This document shows, one piece after another, positions 1 through 7,524 of a DNA stretch of 8,259 nucleotides. Positions within the stretch are counted from its first letter, which is position 1. Each line of letters begins with the position of its first letter. Under the pieces are notes generated by a model, which was not told the DNA's origin, did not search any database, and saw nothing but the letters and a program-made list of their open reading frames with translations. Both the position numbers and the translations under genes were made by a program. This DNA comes from an uncultured Actinomyces sp. GTDB taxonomy: Bacteria; Actinomycetota; Actinomycetes; Actinomycetales; Actinomycetaceae. The DNA lies in NCBI GenBank assembly GCA_916719935.1, contig CAKAPY010000050.1:1-8259 (forward strand). The letters are read 5' to 3'.

Positions 1-1
1 G

Positions 2-643
2 CAACTGGCCAAAGAGCCACGGCTCGTGCGTTACATGTTCGGTACCACCGAATATCGCGGGGCAATTCGAGTCCGAGACTGTACGACACAGGACACCGGC
101 CCCTCCGTCACGGTCACTCATAATGCAATCGACCGGTGGACAGGAGGAGTCGTTGAAAGGCTGCTGTTCAACGAGGTGACCTATCCACATGCCACGTGGA
201 ACGACATCGTGATCGAGGTCGACACCGCACGTCTTCTTCAGAATGTGAAGACTGAATCGGGTATCGGCGGCCTATCGCTCGATGAGTGCTTACCTTTCGC
301 CCGAGCGTCCTGGTGTCTCCTGTGTATTGCCCTAGCAGAACTCAGCGCCGGCACACTTCCGCTCGGAGGCAGGACAACCCGAGGCCACGGCCAAGTTGAG
401 GTAACGAGCCTCAGCCTGTCTGGCGCTGATGGTCAGGTCGTAAATACTCCGGAGGAAGCGTTTTTGTGGAAACGCAACGATAGCAGTGAAGACGATACGC
501 ACAAAGGCGCAACAGCACTTCTGGCATATCTGAGAAATAAGACAGAGGAACAACCCTCATATGAGGGTTGGGCTGATCATTTACAAAAGCTCGAAGACCC
601 CACGAACGAGGCATCAGATTCTAACGAGAGCTACAAGCAATGA
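2..643 (+). CDS. Csm3/Cas7-like RAMP protein, 5' end cut by window edge
   Basis: The reading frame is open to the left edge (codons from base 2), so the GTG at 26 is probably not the true start and the gene begins outside the window. Visible RAMP features are a 'RYMFGTTEYRGAIRVRDC' segment like the LFG-s...g-l-v-d motif of Csm3-type proteins, then 'AIDRWTGGVVERLLFNE', matching the R-x-iDR-tGGa-x-LFxxE core of the Cas7/Csm3 group, and a glycine-rich loop 'LPLGGRTTRGHGQVEV' near residues 115-130 counted from base 26. In type III complexes such subunits form the backbone that binds the crRNA and carries target RNA cleavage. After the glycine-rich loop comes a polar tail of about 75 residues. The stop overlaps the next gene by ATGA, which suggests translational coupling. 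I am sure of the RAMP superfamily and less sure which Csm3-like subunit this is. Confidence 0.85.
   Translation, partial: QLAKEPRLVRYMFGTTEYRGAIRVRDCTTQDTGPSVTVTHNAIDRWTGGVVERLLFNEVTYPHATWNDIVIEVDTARLLQNVKTESGIGGLSLDECLPFARASWCLLCIALAELSAGTLPLGGRTTRGHGQVEVTSLSLSGADGQVVNTPEEAFLWKRNDSSEDDTHKGATALLAYLRNKTEEQPSYEGWADHLQKLEDPTNEASDSNESYKQ
551..570. repeat. Perfect 20-bp palindrome inside the RAMP gene
   Basis: CAACCCTCAT is followed directly by its reverse complement ATGAGGGTTG with no loop, in the codons for the polar C-terminal tail of the first RAMP gene, about 70 bp before its stop. It could be a dimeric protein-binding site or an intracistronic hairpin affecting the junction to the next gene. 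There is no T-run after it, so it is not a classic terminator. The symmetry is certain and the function is unknown. Confidence 0.6.
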
Positions 644-1224
644 ATGAGACAAATATCGATTACTGCTCTCCCGCAGCAAACCTAGTCCCTTGCCTCCTAA
701 CGACCACCAATCACATAATCGATAGTGCCACTGCGCTTGCTGAACACATCGATACAAAGTTCACCGAGCAGAAATTCGCGGGCATTGTGTGGGCAACCAA
801 CGGTACGCACCGAGTGCTGAATGTAAAGTCCTCAAGCTTCGATGACTCACGCACTTATGAGATCCGCCTCTGGCAGGTCATTGGTAGTGACAACGCAGAC
901 TCGACGCTTGCCCACGAGTTCCGTTGGGTAAACGGCGTGGGTGCCGTCGAGCTAACGCTCACCAGGGATGCGCCCGAGGCAACGTCCGAAGGCTCGAAGT
1001 CAAAACCCGTCCGTGGATGGTTCCACAAGGTGAGCTATCTACAGCACGAGCCCACAGCGAGCAGTGATGCGGATTCTTCCTCGGAAGCCACGTCAGCTCA
1101 GGCAGCCAAGAGCGCAGAAAGCACCACCATCAAGCAGATGACGGCAGTCGAGTTCATCCAACAAGAAGATACGTACGGGAACACCGTCGTAGTCGACCAG
1201 TTATTCACAGGAAAGTGGAAATAG
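640..1224 (+). CDS. Unknown protein in type III cas operon, possibly Csx19-like
   Basis: A 194-residue protein whose ATG overlaps the stop of the preceding RAMP gene (ATGA) and whose stop lies 2 bp before the ATG of the next, so it belongs to the effector operon. I do not recognise its family with confidence. Visible parts are an aromatic-rich beta-like region at residues 46-137 (including 'GIVWATNGTHRVLNV', 'YEIRLWQV', 'HEFRWVNG' and 'RGWFHKVSYLQHE'), a low-complexity Ser/Ala linker at 138-163, and a conserved-looking end 'EDTYGNTVVVDQLFTGKW'. There are no membrane segments, no signal peptide and no RAMP glycine-rich loop. Type III-D-like loci that carry TIGR03986 RAMP proteins often also carry a small accessory subunit called Csx19, and position, size and the 'EIRLW...' stretch fit that. 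This assignment is inference from context. Confidence 0.75.
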   Translation: MNETNIDYCSPAANLVPCLLTTTNHIIDSATALAEHIDTKFTEQKFAGIVWATNGTHRVLNVKSSSFDDSRTYEIRLWQVIGSDNADSTLAHEFRWVNGVGAVELTLTRDAPEATSEGSKSKPVRGWFHKVSYLQHEPTASSDADSSSEATSAQAAKSAESTTIKQMTAVEFIQQEDTYGNTVVVDQLFTGKWK

Positions 1225-1226
1225 CC

Positions 1227-3386
1227 ATGACTGAAACTAAATTCAAATTTCATTCATCCGTCAACTCAATTCCCGTTATCAGACCTTCGACTCCAACAAG
1301 CAAAAACACCACCACCGCAAGAACCAATGACAACAACGAACTAAGTAACTTCCTGGCAGATAGAACACCAATGACATTGGACCATCTTGCCGCTGATACA
1401 TTCTCAGGAGAACTTCAGGTCACGATACAGACAGCAACAGCTCTGATCTTTGGCGAACAAACAAAACACTCCAGCGGACCATCAACCATTGACATCCAAA
1501 GGGATCCCGTAACAAATGCGCCTATTATCTCCCCAACAATGATCAAAGGAATGATAGCGAATGCCTACGAAAGAATTACCGCATCACGATTTCGCATCTT
1601 CGGATCACACAGCTGCCCGCTAACCTACCGAGCCGACCCAGCGGCAGCAGCTAATCTTATCCCAATTCATCTAAGTGACCAATTTTCACTGGGCGACAAA
1701 ATAGCTACCCTCCTATACGGACACAACGGGAGTAAGTACGCTCATGTTATAACACATAAAGATATTCAAGGAGAAAAGAAGAAGAGAGCGCTCCTCAAGA
1801 ACTCAGAGGCATGGGAGATCCTCCAACATGGAGCGCTCGTCTACTTTAAGGCAAAGCAAATTGGAGATGCATACTATGTCACACAGGTAAAGAAAGATGA
1901 CAAGTCATCATATAGACATTTAAGGACACCTGCCTGGATCCACGAAGAACCGACCGAAGAAACAGAACACACAGGTTGGTTCTATGCTACGCAAACCGAT
2001 ACACAACTCAGAAACGGAACAGTTGCAAACACCGGCAAGAAGTCAGAATTCATTTTTTTTGCGGACGGAGAAAATGACGAGCCAACTACAATCGACGATA
2101 ACCTTGTCAGAGATTACATGCAGATTATCAAGTCATACGCATATGATCCGACGCAGCGTACCGCAAAGAAACAGGACTCATATGGCCGCTTTGAAATTAA
2201 TCTTCAAGACAACAACAACCCCGAGTCAACAATCAATATTGATGGACTCCTTGCGTACGCACGCATGGGTACTAACGGAAAAGTTAGCGAACTTTTGCCA
2301 ACACAAGTCGGGCGCCGCAGCTACCAGATGAGCCCTCAATCCCTAGCGGCAGAACAACAAGTTTTACCCTCATCAAGGCTTAACACCGCTTCGCCTGGAG
2401 ATAGGCTATTCGGCTTCGTGCCACAAGATAGCAACATAGAGAGGCCAGCACAAACAGCACTAAGAGGGCGGATCACGATCAGTCACATAAACACAAGTAG
2501 TGTCAAAAAAGTAGAGGATGTTAAGCAACCACATCTCCATCCCCTCCTCCAACCGAAAAAGACTTCAGCACGTCGTTTTCTCACCACACGTGAAGGTCGC
2601 CCTATCGTTGGGCGAGAGCGGTCGAAGTACTTCTCACCGGGCGACTTTCTCGGCGCAGCAGTGTATCCTTTTTCCCAAAATGACCTTGCTAGCAATGACG
2701 GAATCACTAAGCGAGCGAAATTCTCGACCTTCAAAGACGAAAGCAGTTTGAATGACGAGGTACAGGAGAAGAATCACAACGCACACTCTCAGGCTGTTTC
2801 CTGGATACCTAAAGGACAGAGCTTCAGCTGCACATTACGATTCGAAGGCCTATCAGATACCGAACTCCAAATTCTATTATTAATCCTCAGCTCTGACCTA
2901 CTTGGCAAGTATGCACTTTCTTCAGATAATCATCCCACCGGCTATTTACGCATGGGAATGGGGAAACCTCTTGGCCTCGGCATCGTAAAAGTTGATTGTC
3001 GCTCCCAATCCGTATATCGAACCAAAGCAGAGGATGATGGCCCCGTGGGACTCATTAGCGATTACAAAGCCCTTTGCGGCTGTCTAGGTGCGCCGAGCGG
3101 CTATTTGACAGAACCCGACTGGTGTTGGAACTATGAGTCCTTCATCGAGCAAGCACATACTTTTTACGAAGAGCTATCTCGCACTTCCTCTGCGAAGGCA
3201 TTTTTACGTTCCTGTGTCGGTTATTCAACAGAGCATCCCGTTCGATATATGCGGCTCGACGAAAACCAATGGAATAATCAAACTAATTCTGAGACCGGCC
3301 TTCCTAAAAACGGACACGCTGTAGCCCCCACATCTTTGGCTGACGATAACTGGGAGAAACCTATGTCAGTAGGAAGAATACCGTAG
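1227..3386 (+). CDS. Type III CRISPR RAMP protein, TIGR03986 family
   Basis: A 719-residue protein. I prefer the ATG at 1227 over the in-frame GTG at 1215 because it follows the previous stop by 2 bp and has AGGAAAG upstream (1209-1215). RAMP features in order: 'PTMIKGMIANAYERITASRF' at about residues 103-122, the counterpart of the P-SSL-RGM-R...Ea-S-SRF segment; 'SPGDRLFGFVP' from about 389, then 'ALRGRITISHI'; 'GRPIVGRERSKYFSPGDF' from about 457; and near the C-terminus the glycine-rich loop 'MGMGKPLGLGIVKV' from about 576. Two RAMP units in one chain is typical of this family. It should be a structural crRNA-binding subunit of a type III effector. The gene looks lower in GC than cas1/cas2 downstream. 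It contains a T8 run at 2053-2060, but the frame continues through it. The gene appears intact. Confidence 0.88.
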   Translation: MTETKFKFHSSVNSIPVIRPSTPTSKNTTTARTNDNNELSNFLADRTPMTLDHLAADTFSGELQVTIQTATALIFGEQTKHSSGPSTIDIQRDPVTNAPIISPTMIKGMIANAYERITASRFRIFGSHSCPLTYRADPAAAANLIPIHLSDQFSLGDKIATLLYGHNGSKYAHVITHKDIQGEKKKRALLKNSEAWEILQHGALVYFKAKQIGDAYYVTQVKKDDKSSYRHLRTPAWIHEEPTEETEHTGWFYATQTDTQLRNGTVANTGKKSEFIFFADGENDEPTTIDDNLVRDYMQIIKSYAYDPTQRTAKKQDSYGRFEINLQDNNNPESTINIDGLLAYARMGTNGKVSELLPTQVGRRSYQMSPQSLAAEQQVLPSSRLNTASPGDRLFGFVPQDSNIERPAQTALRGRITISHINTSSVKKVEDVKQPHLHPLLQPKKTSARRFLTTREGRPIVGRERSKYFSPGDFLGAAVYPFSQNDLASNDGITKRAKFSTFKDESSLNDEVQEKNHNAHSQAVSWIPKGQSFSCTLRFEGLSDTELQILLLILSSDLLGKYALSSDNHPTGYLRMGMGKPLGLGIVKVDCRSQSVYRTKAEDDGPVGLISDYKALCGCLGAPSGYLTEPDWCWNYESFIEQAHTFYEELSRTSSAKAFLRSCVGYSTEHPVRYMRLDENQWNNQTNSETGLPKNGHAVAPTSLADDNWEKPMSVGRIP

Positions 3387-3413
3387 CGTACACTTATGTG
3401 AATGCTCCTGTAC

Positions 3414-3450
3414 GGGCTATACGATCCGAGCGCTCCAGCGACGCTAGCCC
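3414..3450. terminator. Possible hairpin between convergent genes
   Basis: GGGCTA (3414-3419) pairs with TAGCCC (3445-3450), enclosing a GC-rich stretch that can pair partly on its own. It lies in the 65-bp gap between the stop of the RAMP gene on the plus strand and the end of cas2 on the minus strand, where a shared terminator would be expected. The stem is only 6 bp and no clear T-run follows, so this is a weak candidate. Confidence 0.2.
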
Positions 3451-3451
3451 T

Positions 3452-3732
3452 TCACCACATTCCCCGACGCGACCCCACATGATCCAGCGCTATGGCTGCG
3501 CCGAGTATGTCGGCGCGGTCGGCGCAGGATGAGCAGATGGGGTAGATGTGGATGACGTCGTCGCTCTCAGAAATGAGGACAGCTAGAGATGAGCGGACGC
3601 GCGCCAGCGTGGCGGTGTCGATGCGAAGCTGGAATACGGATTCTTGGATGCGATATCCCCAGATTCCAGTGTTTTGGCGACGCACATCCGCCGTTTGTTG
3701 TCGGTGATGTCGTAGGCGATGATGTAGATCAT
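3452..3732 (-). pseudogene. cas2: cas2, broken by a 1-nt frameshift
   Basis: Cas2 is the dimeric partner of Cas1 in spacer integration. The start ATG (3732-3730) overlaps the cas1 stop as ATGA. The first frame gives 'MIYIIAYDITDNKRRMCVAK', the Cas2 first beta strand with the conserved Asp in YDI and the d-krR...vak helix, then 'TLES'. Around 3657-3664 the homology jumps to another frame, 'WGYRIQESVFQLRID', which is the canonical G-R-Q-SVFe strand, and continues through 'DDVIHIYPICSSCADRADI' to the stop at 3452. The span is one base short of a whole number of codons, and restoring one base would give about 93 residues, the normal Cas2 length. A single missing base explains everything, so a sequencing error cannot be excluded, but cas1 beside it is also damaged. 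Confidence 0.85.
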
Positions 3733-4480
3733 CGCCGGGCGACCCCGCTCCACTGGTAGTCGGGTTCGTCGATTGCGCGCACCAGCATCTGCGCGGAGTG
3801 GGCGATGTGTCTGCGCCACGATCCCGAGTATCCGGGGAGGGCGCCGGTGACGGATCGCTGGCAGGCAGCCTCGTACGCGTCGACGAGGATTTTCTTGCCG
3901 TCGCTGCCCAGCCACACTCCCCCGGCCTCGGCCTCGACGACGCCGTGTTCGGGCCGGCGCTTGCGCGTGCGCAGTAGTGCCATGACGGTTTGGTCGACCA
4001 GGAGTGGGCGGAACTGTTCCATGAGGTCCAGCGCCAAGCTGTGGCGCTTGTCGGTGGGCGCGGCGCGATACCGATGGACGGTTCAAGTCCGGCTGCGTGC
4101 AGCGCGCTGACGTGTTCGGACAGGAGGATGGCGTACCCGTCAGACGGGGCGGCGTTGGGCAGGTCGCGGGGTGGTCGTCGGCTGCGCCTGTTGAAGGTAA
4201 CGTCAGCGGGCACGCACGCGCAGAGGGCATCGAAGTAGGCGTTAGAGCACGCGCCTTCGATGCCCATAACCTCGTCGAGTGTGCGCAGCCTGTCACGGTC
4301 CACCAGAGCTGCGTCGTCCTGAGTGCGCGTAATCGGGTTGGCGTCCGAGGCCAGGGCGAGTTCGTCGATGATCGGCGCGTCGGTGTCGGGCAGGGCCAGC
4401 GCCGAGAGGCCCATGCGTTCTACGAGGCTTCGGCCGTCTGGGCGGAGGGAGGCTCGCGCGCGCTGGTGATTGCCATGGTC
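3729..4480 (-). pseudogene. cas1: cas1, 5'-truncated and frameshifted
   Basis: Cas1 is the metal-dependent integrase that inserts spacers. One minus-strand frame carries 'TLDEVMGIEGACSNAYF' (with the first metal-binding Glu), then 'RRSRRPPRDLPNAAPSDGYA' and 'AAGLEPSIG', the typical Cas1 C-terminal domain. Near 4053-4070, exactly where the conserved G-F-L-H histidine should be, homology moves to another frame, 'DKRHSLALDLMEQFRP' (conserved Asp and Glu), which runs to the stop at 3729 overlapping cas2. Upstream, similarity fades: 'NHQRARASLRPDGR' near 4450-4475 may be the remnant of the K-I-NQ-LLRR helix, and the N-terminal beta domain is absent. About 200-250 residues remain of the usual 300-330. 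The left limit is approximate. The remnant is GC-rich. Confidence 0.85.
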
Positions 4481-4614
4481 GTAGTCGTCGGCGACTCCCC
4501 TACAAACCTGATATTCTAAACTCGGATTTGCTGGTCGGAGGATTGCTCTTCTTCGACTGTCGATCCTGTATAGCATCTCCTCCGGTCACAGAAGAAGCAG
4601 CAGGCCTGACGGAG
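4481..4614 (+). promoter_or_regulatory. Possible remnant CRISPR leader between cas1 remnant and array
   Basis: The segment separates the GC-rich cas1 remnant (minus strand) from the first repeat and is clearly lower in GC than cas1. By position it should contain the leader with the array promoter, since the repeat hairpin and the spacers both argue for plus-strand transcription. Loose promoter-like words are present (TTGCTC at 4543, TATAGC at 4569), but their spacing is too long for a confident call. No coding region is supported here. The missing cas1 start suggests that a deletion may have joined cas1 to this region and removed part of the original leader. Confidence 0.35.
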
Positions 4615-4651
4615 GTGTGAAATCGATGAGCTCCATAAGGTGCATTAGGAA
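4615..4651 (+). repeat. Decayed CRISPR repeat, first of the array
   Basis: Aligning this 37-bp stretch to the repeat consensus gives a clear match in the 3' half (CTCCATAAGGTGCATTAGGA), while the 5' half keeps only scattered identities (GT--GAAA-C). Its end lies 76 bp before the end of the next decayed copy, which is the array period, so it is a genuine eroded repeat and not a chance match. Confidence 0.75.
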
Positions 4652-4690
4652 TCGATATTTTGTGCAAGCTCGCACATGTAGTATCCCTCA

Positions 4691-4727
4691 GTCGGGAAAC
4701 ATCAAACAACGTAAGATGCATTAACAC
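4691..4727 (+). repeat. Decayed CRISPR repeat, second of the array
   Basis: About 26 of 37 positions agree with the consensus (GTCGGGAAAC at the start, TGCATTAACAC at the end). The two hairpin arms no longer pair. It ends 75 bp before the end of the first well-preserved repeat (4802), exactly in phase. Confidence 0.75.
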
Positions 4728-5504
4728 ACAGCCTTCTGCCCCTTTGCAATTTCCTCACGGAAGAAGTCGGAAAGCACCGAGCACCATAAGGCGCATTAAG
4801 ACGTATCGAAACAGACGTACTGGTAACCCCACTTGGAAGGTTAGAAAGCACCAAGCGCCAAAAGGTGCATTAAGACTCCCAACCAAAGCCAAGGATAGGT
4901 GCAAAGATTTCCTTAATTGCCAGAAAGCGCCGAGCGCCATAAGGCGCATTAAGACGGTTCTCCGATGACGCCCTTGCCGAGGTTGACGTTGTGCATCAGA
5001 AAGCACCGCGCGCCACAAGGTGCATTAAGACCTGGCGTGGATAAAGCACACATTGCCTTCATCCTCCATCCGAAAGCACCGAGCGTCATACGGCGCATTA
5101 AGACGGTAGCATATCCGCGCGCAGCCAATCCATGTTCGCGTAAGTAAGAAAATACCGAGCACCAAAAGGTGCATTAAGACTACCCGTAATGCGCGGGCCC
5201 GCCGCAGTCGTTCGTAGACAGAAAGCTCCAAACGCCATAAGGCACATTAATGCTAGTGCTCATGCACCCATCCCGTGATCTTCTCCATAGATGTCAGAAA
5301 GCACCGAGCGCCAAAAGGTGCATTAAGACGTGCAGGAGTCAGTCTTGACCATCAGGTCATTGGCAAAGTCCTAAAGCACCGAGCGCTATAAAGCGCATTG
5401 AGACCCCTCTGTCAGCATCTTGAAGGCAACTCGACAGTTGAGCTAGAAAGCACCGAGCGCCATAATGTGCATTAATACGCCTTAGCCTGAATCCAGCACC
5501 AGTA

Positions 5505-5533
5505 CTTGTAAGCACCATAAGGTGCATTAAGAT
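5505..5533 (+). repeat. CRISPR repeat with internal 7-bp deletion
   Basis: The sequence reads GTAAGCACCATAAGGTGCATTAAGAT. Compared with neighbours it lacks one of the two tandem CACC-type units (AAGCACC followed by GAGCACC), as expected from slippage between them. The distance to the previous repeat end is also short (about 56 instead of 75 bp), so part of the preceding spacer was lost too. The hairpin GCACC/GGTGC survives. Confidence 0.7.
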
Positions 5534-6114
5534 TTGCGGATTGACGGGTAGTAGGTGAGTCCGCGCGAGTTAAGAAGCACCGAGCACCATAAGGCGCATT
5601 AAGACGTCATTTGGCGGGGCGATTCCACGCAAATGATCGGGTTGCCAGAACGCACCGAGTGCCAAAAGGTGAATTAAGACAGCGGGCGAGTCAACCAGTC
5701 ATGCACCGCACGAATGTTAGAAAGCACCGAGCGCCATAAGGCGCATTAAGACGTCTTGATCGTGCCGAGCTTCCAGTCCCAAGACCGCAGATATCAGAAA
5801 GCACCGAGCGCCAAAAGGTGCATTAAGACGTGGCATTGTCGGTGGAGATAGAGACGTGCATGCCGGCGAGTCGGAAAGCACCGAGCACCACCAGGTGCAT
5901 TAAGACGTTTTGTCGAAGGGGTTTTCGACGATGGGGAAAATGGGTCAGAAAGCACCGAGCGCCAAAAGGTGCATTAAGACCCGCGAGGACGGTTGAGGCG
6001 AGCGTGTAGGTCAGGTTCTGCCAGAAAGCACCGAGCGCCAAAAGGTGCATTAAGACCCTTCAATCGTACCGACAGTAACCTTGGTCTCCTTCAAGTCAGA
6101 AAGCACCGAGCGCC

Positions 6115-6254
6115 CCAAAATTTCGCACGTAATTCCCCATACGACCATCGCTAACAGATGCTAGAAAGCGCGGAATATCAACGACCTGCTTTCAAACATT
6201 GAAAGATCAGACCGAGAATTACGTACGACATTTTCCAATAACCGTTCGAATAAC
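6115..6254 (+). mobile_element. Structured insert, copy 1, inside a CRISPR repeat
   Basis: The repeat beginning at 6096 stops after GAGCGCC and resumes at 6255 with CGCCATAAGGCGCATTAAAAC, so about 140 bp interrupt it, with CGCC on both sides. The left arm AAAATTTCGCACGTAATTC (6117-6135) is nearly the reverse complement of GAATTACGTACGACATTTT (6216-6234). An inner hairpin CTTTCAA-ACA-TTGAAAG lies at 6189-6205, and CATC/GATG (6146-6160) could form another. There is no coding capacity. The right arm ends about 20 bp before the junction, so it is not a textbook MITE with terminal inverted repeats. Confidence 0.55.
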
Positions 6255-6640
6255 CGCCATAAGGCGCATTAAAACAGGCGTGCCTGCGAGCAGGCAACAT
6301 CAAGGCAACGCTGGTCAGAAAGCACCGAGTGCCAAACGGTGCATTAAGACCTGTCCAACTAATCACGGTAGTTGCTCCTAATCTCCCGCTAGAAAGCACC
6401 AAGCGCCAAAAGGTGCATTAAGACAATCAGGCAGCCTTCTTCGACGCGGCCTTCTTGCCAGCGGAGTCCGAAAGCACCGAGCACCAAAAGGTGTATTAAG
6501 ACTTCGTATCAACCGGCGCAGTGTAAATCTGCGCAGTCGCCACGTCAGAAAGCACCGAGCGCCATAAGGCGCATTATGACTAGTTCGACCTAGGTCCGTG
6601 GTTGGTGAAGTACGGGGTTTGTTAGAGAACACCGAGCACC

Positions 6641-6778
6641 CCAAATTTCGCACGTAATTCCCTTCTTTCAACTCTGTTCCAACTCTCAGAAATCACAGAA
6701 TTTCAACGATCCGACTTCAAACGCTGAAACAACAGGCCGGGAATTACGTGCAACATTTTCCAACAACTCTCCAAGATC
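6641..6778 (+). mobile_element. Structured insert, copy 2, inside a CRISPR repeat
   Basis: The repeat starting at 6622 (TTAGAGAACACCGAGCACC) is cut after the same bases as in copy 1 and resumes at 6779 with AGCGCCATAAGGTGC. The arms are AAATTTCGCACGTAATTCCC (6643-6662) and GGGAATTACGTGCAACATTT (6739-6758), the best-matched pair of the three copies. The inner hairpin is weaker here (TTCA/TGAA at 6716-6728). The flanking spacers differ from those of the other copies, so this is not a simple duplication of an array segment. Confidence 0.55.
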
Positions 6779-7387
6779 AGCGCCATAAGGTGCATTAAGA
6801 CTCCTGAATCGCGACCACAGCAGATTCGAGCTTAGAACCAGTCAGAAAGCAGCGAGCACCATATGGTGCATTATGACTTGCTATACAGGGCGAACAGGTC
6901 ATGGAAAATCGGACAACGTTAGAATGCACTGAGCGCCAAAAGGTGCATTAAGACGAGTAGCCACCAGGGTTGGCGCGAATGAGCTCCTGGGTTAGAAAAC
7001 ACCGAGCGCCAAAAGGCGCATTAAGACTTCTCTGCTCGATAAGCCTTGAAGGACAGGTTCGCGCCAGCCAAAAAGCACCGAGCGCCAAAAGGTGCATTAA
7101 GACCCAGGAATTCAGTCGGGCGGCGACCCCACTTTTTCGCGCCAGAAAACACCGAGCATCATAAGGCGTATTAAGACGTCATACCCGCTGCGATTGCACA
7201 CGAAATATCGACAGCCTGTCAGAGAGCACCGAGCGCCATTGGGCGCATTCAGACTAGTTGGCCTCGACAATGCCGACATGGTCGGCGATACCGGTCAGAA
7301 AGCTCCGAGCACCAAAAGGTGCATTAAGACATCTTTCGGTTACCATTCGTGTCTTCAATTGTAATTGGTCAGAAAGCACCGCGCGCC

Positions 7388-7524
7388 CAAAAATTTCGCA
7401 TGCAATTCCTTTAGTTCAAACTTCAATGAACGGCGAAAACCGCAACATGTCAACGATGCAGCTTCAAGTCTTGAAGGAGTGAAAGCAGAATTGCATGCAA
7501 CATTTTCTAACAACCCTCCAAGAT
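7388..7524 (+). mobile_element. Structured insert, copy 3, inside a CRISPR repeat
   Basis: The repeat starting at 7369 (TCAGAAAGCACCGCGCGCC) is split, and its 3' half resumes at 7525 as GAGCGCCATAAGGTGC. The arms are AAAATTTCGCATGCAATTC (from 7390) and GAATTGCATGCAACATTTT (7488-7506). Both arms carry the change CACGTA to CATGCA relative to copies 1 and 2, so pairing is preserved. The inner hairpin CTTCAA-GTC-TTGAAG (7462-7476) is perfect, and GTTCA/TGAAC (7414-7431) may form a second one in the segment between the left arm and TCAACGA. Confidence 0.55.

Noticed and set aside
2053..2060. T8 run as a programmed frameshift or phase-variation site
   Set aside because: The RAMP frame reads straight through and the motifs on both sides are in the same frame. 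The run alone is weak evidence.
1984..2331. Open frame overlapping the TIGR03986 gene in another frame
   Set aside because: It lies wholly inside an intact RAMP gene with conserved motifs in the main frame, and nothing supports a second product.
4097..4519. Open frame of 140 codons on the plus strand opposite cas1
   Set aside because: It is a GC-rich shadow of the cas1 remnant, its peptide is low-complexity Val/Gly/Arg, and the minus strand carries clear Cas1 motifs.
6115..6254. Insert as a tracrRNA-like anti-repeat
   Set aside because: Apart from the flanking repeat halves I see no stretch complementary to the CRISPR repeat, and type III systems do not use a tracrRNA.
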